From positions 2,786,501 through 2,850,500 of the forward strand of contig NZ_CP077770.1 of the NCBI RefSeq assembly GCF_019134595.1: a DNA stretch of 64,000 nt, given 5' to 3'. Origin of the DNA: Pseudoalteromonas shioyasakiensis. GTDB taxonomy: Bacteria; Pseudomonadota; Gammaproteobacteria; Enterobacterales; Alteromonadaceae. This document shows, piece by piece, positions 48,440-57,783 of this stretch. Below the pieces are notes generated by a model. The model searched no databases. It saw only the letters and a list, made by a program, of their open reading frames with translations, and was not told the DNA's origin. A program made the translations under genes and the position numbers. Position 1 is the stretch's first letter. The number at the start of each line of letters is the position of its first letter.

Positions 48440-51400
48440 TTACTCAGCACTTGCTGTGCCTTTTATTTTTTCGCGCATTGATTGCACGAGCGTATAAAAT
48501 AGCGGAACAAGTAAGGTGCCAAAAATGGTTGCAGCTAACATCCCGAATAACACGGTAATACCGAGCGATATTCGACTGCCTGCCCCTGCACCACTTGCAA
48601 ACACCAGCGGTAATACGCCAAGTACAAACGACAGTGCCGTCATCAACACCGCTCTAAAGCGTAATCTTGCCGCGTTAAGAGCCGCTTCAAAAATACTTTT
48701 GCCTGCAGCGCGTTCTTCCATAGCAAATTCAACAATCAAAATGGCGGTTTTGGTGGACAGGCCAATCAGTAGCACTAAACCAACCTGTGCATAGATGTTG
48801 TTTTCCATGCCAATCACATACAGCGCAAGCATGGCACCAAATAATGCCAGCGGCACCGCTGCAATGACCGAAAACGGAATTGTCCAACTTTCGTATTGAG
48901 CAACCAAGAATAGATACACAAATACTACCGCTAAGCCAAACAAGATTGGCGCAGTGTTACCCGCTTCAATCTCTTGTTTAGACTGCCCAGCCCACTCATA
49001 CACATAGCCTGTAGGTAATTGCTCGGCCAACTCTTGCATTGCTTTAATGGCATCACCACTAGCATACCCCGCAGCAGGTTGTCCGCTAATGCTTGCACTT
49101 CGGTATAAATTAAAGTGCGTTAAGCTTGTAGGACCCAGAATTGGCTCAAGTTTAGCCAATGTAGTGAGCGGCACCATTGCTCCCTCATCATTACGTACAT
49201 AGTAGTACTGTAAGTCAGCTGGGTTTTGGCGAAAACGGCTTTCCGCCTGCATGATAACGCGGTAAGTACGGCTAAATTGGTTAAAGTCATTAATGTATAA
49301 CGAGCCTAGCTGCGCCTGCAAGGTTAAGAAAATATCGCTAAGCGGGACCCCTTGAGCTTTTGCCTTATTACGGTCAATTTCAAGGAAATACTGTGGCACA
49401 TTCGCTCTAAATGTACTGTAAACATTTGATAGCTCTGGGCGTTGGTTCGCTTCATAAATCAGGCCATTTAATACTTGCGCAAGCTCAGCAGGCTCGCGCC
49501 CTTCACTGTCTTGTAACCTAAATTCAAAGCCAGCACTTGTACCAAGTCCAGGTATTGAAGGCGGGTTAAAGGCCATGATTTGCGCATCTGGCATTGCCCA
49601 AAACTGCCCCATCAAGCGCGTTAGTACCGCACGTAAACCAAGTTCAGGGCTAGTTCGTTCTTCCCAGTCTTTAAGTACTACGATACCAAGCGCATTATTA
49701 GAACCCGCACCACCGAGTAATGAAAAACCAGAAACCGCAATAAAATCGGTTGCCGCTGGTTCATTTTTAACAATATCCCCCAGCTTATGCATTACATCTT
49801 GGGTACGACCGCTTGCTGCCGCATCAGGTAATTGCACATCAACAAAAAGAAAGCCTTGGTCTTCTGCTGGTACAAAGCCTGTAGGCACCGTTTTTACCAA
49901 CCAACCTGCAGCAGCAAAAATAACCACCGCAAACAATGCCATTCTTGCTGTACGTTTGAGGATAAAGTTAATCACTTTACTGTAACCATTGGTTGAACGA
50001 GTAATAATGTTCTCAAATGGTGCTAGCCATTTAATCGGCTTCATGGCTTTTTCACTCAACAATAAAGCACACAAAGCAGGACTTAATGTCAGTGCATTTA
50101 AAGATGAAATGAGTACTGCAAATGAAATCGTCACCGAGAACTGTTTATAAAGCTCCCCGGTTATTCCCGGCATAAAGCCTACTGGCACAAACACCGCAAG
50201 CAATACTAAGGTCGTTGCTACTATTGGCCCAGATACCTGCTCCATCGCTTTGGTAACCGCTTCTTTAATTGGCAGCTTTTCTTCTTTAAGTATTCGTTCA
50301 ACGTTTTCAATAACGATAATGGCATCATCGACCACAATACCGATTGCGAGCACTAAACCGAACAAGGTGATTAAGTTGATGGAGTAATCCATCATCATCA
50401 TAAACGCGAAAGTCCCCACCAAGGATACCGGAATAGCCACCGTTGGAATGAGCGTAGCGCGCCAATTTTGTAAGAATAAAAATACCACTAAAATAACCAA
50501 GCCAACCGCTTGGACAAGGGTGACGACCACTTCATCAATCGAGCGATTGATGAACTCTGTGGTGTCATAAGGAATTGAGTACTCAACGCCATCAGGTAGC
50601 TGTTTAGCAAGCTCAGCCATACGTGCTTTTACATCGTTGGCAACTTGCGTCGCATTCGCTTCTGTTAGCTGATAAATAACAATAAATGCAGTGTCTTGCT
50701 GGTTTAACTTTGCTGTTGTGCTGTAGCTTGCTGCACCTAATTCAATTCGGGCAATATCGTGCAGGCGCACAAAGTTACCATCTTTGCTCGAGCGAATAAT
50801 GGTTTGACCAAACTCTTCAGGGGTTTTTAAACGCCCTTTTGCCTGAATCGAATATTCAAATTGCTGGCTCGGTGCAGAGGGTGCAGCCCCCAGTTTACCT
50901 GCTGCTACGATAGTATTTTGTTCTTGCAGCGCAGCTTGAACTTCTGACACAGTTAAACCCAATGATGCCATTCGATCAGGGCGCAACCACAAGCGCATTG
51001 AATAGGTTTGTTCACCCATTACCTCAGCTGATGCAACCCCATTAATACGGCCAAGAGGCTCGGTTAAGTAGTTGGTTGCATAGTTGCTTAAAAAAATAGC
51101 GTCGATATTTTCTTGATTCGAGTATAAGTTGATACCAAGTAACATCGAGCTCGATTTTTTCTTAACCGACACACCTTGGCGTTTAACCTCTTCAGGTAAG
51201 CCTGCTTCAGCAAGTGCCACACGGTTTTGCACATTAACTTGGGCAATATCTGTATCTGTGCCGACTTTAAAATAAACAGTTATGTTGGCCGTGCCGTTAT
51301 TAGACGATGTTGATTCGATATACATCATATCTTCAACGCCATTAACTTGCTCTTCTATGGGCCGGATCACCGACTCTTCGACAATTTGCGCACTTGCACC

Positions 51401-51553
51401 TGGGTAACTAGCACTAATTTGAACTTGCGGAGGGGTAATTTGCGGATACATATTCACTGGCAGCAAGGCCATTGAAATTAAACCCGCAATGGTAATAACA
51501 ATCGAAATTACCAAGGCAAATTTTGGGCGAGATATAAAAGTTTTACTGATCAT
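48440..51553 (-). CDS. RND multidrug efflux permease
   Basis: 1037-aa AcrB/MexF-type (HAE1) inner-membrane pump driven by proton motive force. Twelve membrane helices with two large periplasmic loops. The proton-relay pair Asp-Asp lies in GIVVDDAIIVIENVER and the partner lysine in GLSTKTAILIVEFA. MISKTFISRPKFALVISI is a typical start. It lies 9 bp downstream of the membrane-fusion protein gene; no TolC-type channel gene is adjacent, so a channel encoded elsewhere is used. The substrate range cannot be read. Confidence 0.95.
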   Translation of the reverse strand: MISKTFISRPKFALVISIVITIAGLISMALLPVNMYPQITPPQVQISASYPGASAQIVEESVIRPIEEQVNGVEDMMYIESTSSNNGTANITVYFKVGTDTDIAQVNVQNRVALAEAGLPEEVKRQGVSVKKKSSSMLLGINLYSNQENIDAIFLSNYATNYLTEPLGRINGVASAEVMGEQTYSMRLWLRPDRMASLGLTVSEVQAALQEQNTIVAAGKLGAAPSAPSQQFEYSIQAKGRLKTPEEFGQTIIRSSKDGNFVRLHDIARIELGAASYSTTAKLNQQDTAFIVIYQLTEANATQVANDVKARMAELAKQLPDGVEYSIPYDTTEFINRSIDEVVVTLVQAVGLVILVVFLFLQNWRATLIPTVAIPVSLVGTFAFMMMMDYSINLITLFGLVLAIGIVVDDAIIVIENVERILKEEKLPIKEAVTKAMEQVSGPIVATTLVLLAVFVPVGFMPGITGELYKQFSVTISFAVLISSLNALTLSPALCALLLSEKAMKPIKWLAPFENIITRSTNGYSKVINFILKRTARMALFAVVIFAAAGWLVKTVPTGFVPAEDQGFLFVDVQLPDAAASGRTQDVMHKLGDIVKNEPAATDFIAVSGFSLLGGAGSNNALGIVVLKDWEERTSPELGLRAVLTRLMGQFWAMPDAQIMAFNPPSIPGLGTSAGFEFRLQDSEGREPAELAQVLNGLIYEANQRPELSNVYSTFRANVPQYFLEIDRNKAKAQGVPLSDIFLTLQAQLGSLYINDFNQFSRTYRVIMQAESRFRQNPADLQYYYVRNDEGAMVPLTTLAKLEPILGPTSLTHFNLYRSASISGQPAAGYASGDAIKAMQELAEQLPTGYVYEWAGQSKQEIEAGNTAPILFGLAVVFVYLFLVAQYESWTIPFSVIAAVPLALFGAMLALYVIGMENNIYAQVGLVLLIGLSTKTAILIVEFAMEERAAGKSIFEAALNAARLRFRAVLMTALSFVLGVLPLVFASGAGAGSRISLGITVLFGMLAATIFGTLLVPLFYTLVQSMREKIKGTASAE

Positions 51554-51562
51554 ATCTCACTC

Positions 51563-52765
51563 CTAAGAGTTAGCTTTGCTAGAAATAGTGCCGGTTGTTT
51601 CATCGACATTTTTTTCAACTGCTTTCACTTCAGCGCCTTGGCGTACCTTTTGTAAACCTTCAATAATGACTTTTTCACCGGCCTCTAAGCCTGACTCAAC
51701 CACCCACATCGCATTAATACGTCGACCCAGTTTAACAATCCGCATAGCCACTTTGTTTTCATCATCAACAACGAGCACAAACTTACCTTGCTGGTTTTCT
51801 TGTACCGCTACTTGAGGAATGAGTGCCAAGTCTTGTTTATTGGTGCTTTCAACGATCAAGGTGACAAATAAGCCCGGCATGACAATGCCATCTGGGTTAT
51901 CAAAAGCGGCTCTAAGCTCAACCGTGCCTGTATTGCGGTTAATTTTGGTATCAGCAAAATCAAGTACGCCTTTATCAGCGAAGGTCGAATTATTCGGTAA
52001 GCGTAAAGTTAAATCGATAGGCACATCACGAGGGTCTTTATCTGACGGTGCTTGATGATTTTGACGATAAGAGATGTAGTCAGCTTCTTCAACTTGAAAG
52101 CTCACATAAATTGGATCAACATCGGTCAGCTCCGCAAGCTCATTGGATGATGGCCCAACAATATTCCCCACGTCATAGTTCACTTTACCAATACGCCCTG
52201 CAAACGGCGCACGAATTTCGGTATAACTTAGATTGAGTTTTGCTTTTTCAAGTTCAGCTTCTGCGGCTTTAACAGCTGCAGTGGTTTGCTCAAAATTGGT
52301 GGTTAGTTTATCGAGGTCTGATTGTGAAATGAAACCTTGCGCAGCCACATCTTTACCACGTTTTAAATCGCGTTCAGCGGCGCCTGCTGCGGCAATTTTA
52401 CTTTTTAAATCAGCCTCAGCTTCTGACACAGTCGAGCGGTACTCAGATGGGTCAATACGCAGTAAGAGCTGATCTTTTTCAACCGATGAGCCTTCATTAA
52501 AGTGGCGTTCAATGAGTTCACCCTCAACACGGGCTCTAATCGCAACCTCTTGGAATGCTTCAGTGCGTGCAACAAATTCTCGGTAATTACCAACTTCTTG
52601 TGTGACGACATTAAATACTGATACAGCCGGTGGCGGCGTAGCTTGTTGTTGTGCTTTATCATCTGAACAGCCAACCAATGTGGTTGTTAATGCGACAGAA
52701 ATTGCAGCAAAAGCCAAAGAACGAGATGATTGTTTTGTTATGCGAGCTGTTTTGCGCATCAGCAT
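51563..52765 (-). CDS. RND efflux membrane-fusion protein
   Basis: Periplasmic adaptor of the AcrA/MexE type, about 400 aa, lipoprotein (lipobox TLVGC near residue 32). Order: beta-barrel and lipoyl halves (VAIRARVEGELIERHFNEG), an alpha-helical hairpin (about 100-165), the second lipoyl half (LSYTEIRAPFAGRIGKVNYD), beta-barrel and membrane-proximal domains. The ATG at 52765 has AAGGAG at 7 nt; an upstream extension to 52813 is unlikely. First gene of the efflux pair. No regulator is adjacent. Confidence 0.92.
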   Translation of the reverse strand: MLMRKTARITKQSSRSLAFAAISVALTTTLVGCSDDKAQQQATPPPAVSVFNVVTQEVGNYREFVARTEAFQEVAIRARVEGELIERHFNEGSSVEKDQLLLRIDPSEYRSTVSEAEADLKSKIAAAGAAERDLKRGKDVAAQGFISQSDLDKLTTNFEQTTAAVKAAEAELEKAKLNLSYTEIRAPFAGRIGKVNYDVGNIVGPSSNELAELTDVDPIYVSFQVEEADYISYRQNHQAPSDKDPRDVPIDLTLRLPNNSTFADKGVLDFADTKINRNTGTVELRAAFDNPDGIVMPGLFVTLIVESTNKQDLALIPQVAVQENQQGKFVLVVDDENKVAMRIVKLGRRINAMWVVESGLEAGEKVIIEGLQKVRQGAEVKAVEKNVDETTGTISSKANS

Positions 52766-53022
52766 ATATTTACTCCTTGTAGCGCGACTTAAAGCTAAGT
52801 CTAGTCGTGTCATGGGATTTTGCGAAAGTATCTAACTAATCACAAAATCAAACTAGCGATGAACTAGCATCTTTGTTTTAAAAATATACACCAATTTGTA
52901 ACTAAATATATGACAAGGTTACCCATTTTTGGAAAAATAATAATTCCTTGCGACACATCAGCAATTCTTTACTTAGTTGTAATTAACTCGTAAGCTCTAA
53001 CAAACAGGTCAGAGGAGTTACC
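52766..53022. other. Divergent promoter region, efflux operon and crotonase gene
   Basis: About 255 bp, AT-rich, no ORF. It must hold both promoters. I see no unambiguous hexamer pairs or long palindrome, so no operator is called; AGAGGAG (53011-53017) is the Shine-Dalgarno of the crotonase gene. Confidence 0.4.
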
Positions 53023-53814
53023 ATGATAAAACTAGAAATAAAACAACAAGTCGCATGGGTTAGCCTTGCTCGTCCCGAGAAACAAAATGCACTCAGTTTT
53101 GCCATGTTTGTCGAGCTTTCAAACGTAATCAAAAAAATTAAAGGCGATCGCAGCTTACGTGCGGTGGTTATCTCTGGCGAAGGCGAACACTTTTGCTCTG
53201 GACTGGATGTTGCTGCGGTGATGAAAAAGCCAAGCAATATCATCAAGCTTTTATTCAAGTGGTTACCAGGAAACCAAAACTTAGCGCAAAAAGTAGTGCT
53301 AGGTTGGCAAGACTTAAGTATTCCGGTGATTGCAAAAGTGACCGGGCACTGTTTTGGCGGGGGTATGCAAATCGCACTTGGTGCTGATTACCGCATCGTC
53401 GATAAAAACGCTAAATTAGCGATCATGGAAGCTCGTTGGGGCTTATGCCCTGATATGGGGGCTAACGTGGTGCTTGCAGGTTTAATGAAGCGTGACCAAG
53501 CACTTTGGTTAGCAAGTCATGCAGGGCCAGTCTCTGCTGAAGATGCTAAGGAGTATGGCTTAGTTACACAACTCACTGATGACGTTGATAAACAAACCGA
53601 TGCTTTACTAGAAACCCTCATGGCGCGTTCGCCAGATACCTTGGCAGCAATTAAACGAATTACTCAGCAAAGCTACCGTTCACAGCAGCGTAAAATTCTC
53701 GCTAAAGAAACCTGGAGTCAAATTCGCTTACTGATGAACCCTAATACTAAAAAGGCGATTGCAAAGGCGAAAGGTGCAGAGGATATTCAATTTAATAATG
53801 CCAAATCATGGTAA
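53023..53814 (+). CDS. Enoyl-CoA hydratase/isomerase (crotonase family)
   Basis: 263 aa. The oxyanion-hole segments VVISGEGEHFCSGLD (about 50-65) and CFGGGMQIALGADYRI (about 113-128) and the EARWGLCPDMG stretch mark it as a crotonase. Of the two catalytic glutamates of true hydratases only part of the usual pattern is seen, so isomerase, hydratase or another crotonase activity are all possible. It stands alone, with a strong Shine-Dalgarno. Confidence 0.85.
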   Translation: MIKLEIKQQVAWVSLARPEKQNALSFAMFVELSNVIKKIKGDRSLRAVVISGEGEHFCSGLDVAAVMKKPSNIIKLLFKWLPGNQNLAQKVVLGWQDLSIPVIAKVTGHCFGGGMQIALGADYRIVDKNAKLAIMEARWGLCPDMGANVVLAGLMKRDQALWLASHAGPVSAEDAKEYGLVTQLTDDVDKQTDALLETLMARSPDTLAAIKRITQQSYRSQQRKILAKETWSQIRLLMNPNTKKAIAKAKGAEDIQFNNAKSW

Positions 53815-53883
53815 GCTAAAGTCGCATAGTACAACTGACAAGGGTATGATGTAGTTGTACTTTATTCGCAATTATCCTGACTT

Positions 53884-54237
53884 ATGAAATACCTTATCAG
53901 TAGTGTCATTATTCTTACCTGCTTAGCCGTTGCCAAGTTTTTAACGGCTTTGCTTGAAAGCTCTTTCCCTGCCCCATTACTCGGTATGGTGTTACTGCTC
54001 GTGCTACTATTAACGGGCCTCGTAAAAGAACAACATTTAAAACCAACAGCCAGCCCTTTACTTAATTACATGCCGTTGTTCTTCATCCCTGCAGGGGTTG
54101 GCATTATTGAGCACCTAGGTTTAATTTCGCAGAACTGGCCTTTATTACTAACTATTTTTATTGTCGTGCCGCTGAGTAGTGTTGTACTCATAGGCGCTGT
54201 TATCGCTTATTTTAAGGGCCGCGAAAATGACAGTTAG
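53884..54237 (+). CDS. LrgA/CidA-family membrane protein
   Basis: 117 aa with four hydrophobic helices, including the conserved SFPAPLLGMVLLLVLLL and NYMPLFFIPAGVGIIEHL segments. Members are holin-like proteins that act with LrgB homologues in cell-lysis control, overflow metabolism or small-molecule export. The end overlaps the LrgB-like gene by 11 bp. No LytSR-type regulator is adjacent. Confidence 0.88.
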   Translation: MKYLISSVIILTCLAVAKFLTALLESSFPAPLLGMVLLLVLLLTGLVKEQHLKPTASPLLNYMPLFFIPAGVGIIEHLGLISQNWPLLLTIFIVVPLSSVVLIGAVIAYFKGRENDS

Positions 54238-54937
54238 TTTATGGTGGCTCTGCGTTCCGTGCATTATTGCGCTTTTCTTAGTACTGCGTTTTTTAAACGC
54301 GAAAACCCAGCATGCCACTGCCAAAGCGCTTAGTAATCCTGTGTGCTGGGCAATTATATTAACTGCAGCCTTGTTAGTAGCACTAAAGCTTCCTTATGAG
54401 CCTTTTGCCGAGCACAGTAAAGTTTTAAGCTGGTTGCTTGAGCCTGCCATTGTGGCATTGGCTTTACCGCTTTATCAGCAATTTATCCATGTCAAAAAGA
54501 ACCTGCTGCTAATCCTCATAAGTTGTAGCTTAGGGGTGATCAATGCCACCTTGGTAGCCTCGCTAATATGTTATTTTTTTGCAGCCCCTGCTCAGCTGAG
54601 CGCATCCCTAGCAAGTTTATCTGTAACAACACCCATCACCTTGTTAGTAACAGAGTCACTAGGCGGCATCCCTTCTTTAGCAGCAGCCATGGTGATTTTT
54701 ATTGGCGTACTTGGGGCTATATTTGGTAATTTGATTTTCTCGCTTATCAATATCCGCAATGCCCAAGCAAAAGGTGTTGCCATTGGTACCGCTTGCCATG
54801 CCATTGGCACAGCATCACTGATTAGTGATCAGCCAAAAGCAGGTGCCTTTGCCTCTGTGGCGATGGCATTAAGTGCGCTTCTCAGCGCTATAATAGTGCC
54901 GATACTCTATCCTGTTATTCAGCATGTTCTGGTATAG
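54227..54937 (+). CDS. LrgB-family membrane protein
   Basis: 236 aa with about seven or eight hydrophobic helices. The conserved LPLYQQFIHVKKNL and SVTTPITLLVTESLGGIPSLAA stretches and GTACHAIGTASL fit LrgB/CidB. It forms a translationally coupled pair with the LrgA-like gene upstream. Downstream, after 33 bp, comes an MscS-type channel gene, so a function in turgor or membrane tension is conceivable (inference). Confidence 0.9.
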   Translation: MTVSLWWLCVPCIIALFLVLRFLNAKTQHATAKALSNPVCWAIILTAALLVALKLPYEPFAEHSKVLSWLLEPAIVALALPLYQQFIHVKKNLLLILISCSLGVINATLVASLICYFFAAPAQLSASLASLSVTTPITLLVTESLGGIPSLAAAMVIFIGVLGAIFGNLIFSLINIRNAQAKGVAIGTACHAIGTASLISDQPKAGAFASVAMALSALLSAIIVPILYPVIQHVLV

Positions 54938-54970
54938 TCAGAATTCGCAGTAACCTTGTTAGGAAAACAC

Positions 54971-55810
54971 ATGATTGACTCAGAAATTCAGCAAGTCGAA
55001 AAATACTACAATCTGATTATGGAATATTTGGTCACCTACAGTATGCAAATTTTAGGTGCCATCTTAATTCTATTTATTGGTTTATGGATTGCGCAAAAAG
55101 TATCGAATATGGTTGCTGGCCTCATGCAGCGTCACAATATCGATATCACCCTCACCAACTTTGTCAGTAATGTCATCAAAGTATTGCTGATCATTATGTT
55201 CTTGGTTATTGCCCTTGGCAAAATTGGCATTAGCGTGACCCCATTTGTCGCTGCCATTGGTGCTGCATCACTCGGTGCTGGTTTAGCAATGCAAGGCATG
55301 CTTTCAAACTACGGTGCGGGCCTTGCCATCATTGCAACAAGGCCATTTGTTGTTGGCGATACGATTGAAGTAAAAGGCGTGAGTGGGCAAGTTAAAACCA
55401 TTGAGCTTGGTCACACAATTCTGATTAACGAAGAAAAAGTCGAAATCACCATTCCTAACAAACATATTGTTGGTGAAATTTTACATAACTCGTTTAGCTA
55501 TTCATTAGTTAAAGGTGAAATAGACATCGCTTATGATGCCAATGCAGATCTCGCTATTGAGCTTATCGAAAAAGTGTTAGACGAGCATGAACTAGTTAGT
55601 GACTCTCCTCATGCACAAGTCGGTATTGAGCGTTTTGCTGAGAGCGGTGTTACCTTGAGCTATCGCTTTTGGGTGCCAACCACCAAAATTATTGAGACCA
55701 AATTAGCGGTGAACCGCAATGTATTTAAAGCAATTCAAGGGGCGGATATCGAAATTCCTTTCCCACAACGAATTGTTACCCTCAATCAAACTAATGATAA
55801 AGGCGCTTAA
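54971..55810 (+). CDS. mscS: Small-conductance mechanosensitive channel
   Basis: 279 aa. Three membrane helices near the N-terminus; the pore-lining third helix is GAASLGAGLAMQGMLSNYG, followed by AIIATRPFVVGDTIEV, the core MscS signature, and a soluble beta/alpha cage. Releases solutes when membrane tension rises on osmotic downshift. The ATG at 54971 is preceded by AGGA; the frame runs five codons further up to a TTG. A terminator follows at once. Confidence 0.93.
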   Translation: MIDSEIQQVEKYYNLIMEYLVTYSMQILGAILILFIGLWIAQKVSNMVAGLMQRHNIDITLTNFVSNVIKVLLIIMFLVIALGKIGISVTPFVAAIGAASLGAGLAMQGMLSNYGAGLAIIATRPFVVGDTIEVKGVSGQVKTIELGHTILINEEKVEITIPNKHIVGEILHNSFSYSLVKGEIDIAYDANADLAIELIEKVLDEHELVSDSPHAQVGIERFAESGVTLSYRFWVPTTKIIETKLAVNRNVFKAIQGADIEIPFPQRIVTLNQTNDKGA

Positions 55811-55823
55811 TAGCGCCTTTTTT
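55798..55823 (+). terminator. Terminator after mscS
   Basis: GGCGCT-TAAT-AGCGCC followed by TTTTTT. The stop codon of the channel gene lies in the loop. Confidence 0.9.
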
Positions 55824-55871
55824 GCAGCTCGTCGACAGAGATTGTGTTTGTTCAAAAGATTGTAGTACAAT

Positions 55872-55895
55872 TTAAATGATAACAATTACTATCAT
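55872..55895. promoter_or_regulatory. Possible Fur box upstream of the PepSY gene
   Basis: TTAAATGATAACAATTACT (55872-55890) agrees with the 19-bp Fur consensus at 12 positions, and TGATA..TATCA forms an inverted pair just across it. It is 26-50 bp before the PepSY start codon. Iron regulation of PepSY-type reductases beside TonB receptors is known in related bacteria. Confidence 0.5.
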
Positions 55896-55920
55896 CAATT
55901 AACGTCGGGCTATTTTTACC

Positions 55921-57063
55921 ATGAGTAAACGTCTTTGGTTCCAACTACATGGTTGGTTTTCGCTCCCAGTATGGGTGCTATTTTGCTTTATTTGCGTCAC
56001 AGGTACTGTGTCGGTTATTAGCCATGAGCTTACTTGGCTGACCAACAGTGAAGCACGAGCAAACAACCCAAATGATTTACCATCACTTGGTGTTGATCAA
56101 GTTATTAATAGCGTTGAAAAAGCCTACCCGACTGCCGATGTAATGAGTGTACTTACTTATGAGCCTTACTTGGTTAATGCGGTTATTTTCACTGATACCG
56201 ACAAACCTTATGCTGTAGCTTACGTCAATCAATACACCGGCGAAGTACAAGCGGTTAATGACACTATCTCATTCATTGAATTTATGCGTACCCTACACGG
56301 CTGGCTATTCTTCCCTTGGCAAGAAGGTTACAGCGTAGGTTACTACCTCGTCAGCGCCATGGCTTTTGTCCTTTTAGGTGCACTAGTAACAGGCTTAGTG
56401 ATTTATAAAAACTTTTGGCGTGCATTTAGCCAGCCAAAACTACGTTTTAATCAAGGTAAAAAAACCTTTCTAAAAGATTTACATACCTTAAGTGGCGTTT
56501 GGTCAATTTGGTTTATGGCAGTAATGGCACTAACAGGCCTGTGGTATTTAGTGCAAGCCATCATGTGGCATAACGAAATAGACATAGAAGAGCACGCACC
56601 GCTCGTGGCGGTTTCAACTTTACCTGCGGATAAACAAACACCGCCAACCGATTTAAAAGCGGCACTGGCTATTACCAAAGAGAAATACCCAGATTTCAAA
56701 CCTAGCTATGTGATGCTGCCAGAGCATAACCGCGGCATGTTTAATATCATGGGTAGTGGCGATACTATTTTCTACGATAACTACGCTTACTCAACCTCAA
56801 TCAATCCTTGGACGGGTGAAATTGCAGCAAGCAAAAGCCCAGAAACCATGTCGGGATTACTCACCCTTTCACATATCGCCGATCCGCTGCATTACGGTAA
56901 TATTGGCGGTCTGTGGACAAAGGTTATTTGGTTTATCTTTGGTTTAATTTTAAGTGGTATGTCGATCACTGGCTTTATGATGTACGCCGCGAAATTAGTA
57001 AATAACAAACCTGTAAAAGCGCGCCAATCAGCGCCAGTAAATAACGTTCAGGAGGCAAACTAA
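55921..57063 (+). CDS. PepSY-domain inner-membrane protein (PiuB-like)
   Basis: 380 aa: an N-terminal helix (about 14-35), a PepSY periplasmic region with the TLHGWLFFPW motif (about 60-135), then three further membrane segments. PepSY-TM proteins are thought to reduce or handle ferric-siderophore iron. The possible Fur box upstream supports an iron role. It overlaps the next gene by one base (TAATG). Confidence 0.85.
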   Translation: MSKRLWFQLHGWFSLPVWVLFCFICVTGTVSVISHELTWLTNSEARANNPNDLPSLGVDQVINSVEKAYPTADVMSVLTYEPYLVNAVIFTDTDKPYAVAYVNQYTGEVQAVNDTISFIEFMRTLHGWLFFPWQEGYSVGYYLVSAMAFVLLGALVTGLVIYKNFWRAFSQPKLRFNQGKKTFLKDLHTLSGVWSIWFMAVMALTGLWYLVQAIMWHNEIDIEEHAPLVAVSTLPADKQTPPTDLKAALAITKEKYPDFKPSYVMLPEHNRGMFNIMGSGDTIFYDNYAYSTSINPWTGEIAASKSPETMSGLLTLSHIADPLHYGNIGGLWTKVIWFIFGLILSGMSITGFMMYAAKLVNNKPVKARQSAPVNNVQEAN

Positions 57064-57533
57064 TGGCTCGTTTACAAGCAACTTGGTGGCAGCGTAAAAA
57101 GTATCTTTTACATGCTGTGGTACTGGCTTTGCCTGTGTGGTTTATTTATCAGTCATTAAACCCTCAGTTTCCTGCACTTTGGCAAGAGCAACAAGCGGGC
57201 GAATTTAAAATCGCCCCGATGCCACTAAATGAAGATGCCCCGTACTCACACCACAATGAGTATGTGAAAGATTTCTTTATCGCCTTTAATCAAGGTGACA
57301 TAAGCAATGTTCGTCAGGCGTATTTAAACATTGGCCAAGCGCCTTTAGCACTAACGGAGTTTGCTAAAGATGAAGAAGGCATAATGCATGGCACCAATCA
57401 TGGTCAGCACGCCCACGCGATAGCCCCTAAAATCATCTCAGCTGATGATAAACTGTGGATCACAATACAAACTTGGCAAGGCCAACTGCATACCCTCAAA
57501 TGGGATATTCCCAGCCAGTTTATTACTCAATAA
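57063..57533 (+). CDS. Membrane-anchored protein of unknown function, PepSY partner
   Basis: 156 aa: one hydrophobic helix (about 14-30) then a periplasmic domain with a His-rich stretch (GTNHGQHAHAI) that could bind metal. Start coupled to the stop of the PepSY gene, so the two act together (inference). I do not recognise the family. Confidence 0.7.
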   Translation: MARLQATWWQRKKYLLHAVVLALPVWFIYQSLNPQFPALWQEQQAGEFKIAPMPLNEDAPYSHHNEYVKDFFIAFNQGDISNVRQAYLNIGQAPLALTEFAKDEEGIMHGTNHGQHAHAIAPKIISADDKLWITIQTWQGQLHTLKWDIPSQFITQ

Positions 57534-57539
57534 CATCCG

Positions 57540-57566
57540 AAAAGCCACTCACTGAGTGGCTTTTTT
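57540..57566 (+). terminator. Terminator after the PepSY unit
   Basis: AAGCCACTCA-C-TGAGTGGCTT with T6 after it; perfect stem with a very short loop, so the effective loop is larger. Confidence 0.9.
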
Positions 57567-57783
57567 GTATCTCAGCTAAACACTAAAGTCCCTTCCAAAA
57601 CAGTTAAAGGTAAAATTTTTGTTAATTATTTTACCGATCACCTTTACAAATGTAATAATATAATAAAGTATTATAAATAGTTTTCATTTGCACTAATCCT
57701 CTTAAGAGAGTTGGTGTTGATCAAAACTCATCCAAGGAGCAGAACACACAAGGAAAGCTCAATAACAATGATTTGGAGACACA
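57567..57783. other. Upstream region of the arabinanase gene
   Basis: About 215 bp, no ORF. CTCTTAAGAG (57699-57708) is a perfect palindrome and TTGATCAA a shorter one nearby; either could be a sugar-regulator operator. AGGAGCAG-like and GGAG motifs occur near the start codon (TTGGAGACACA before the ATG). Confidence 0.4.
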
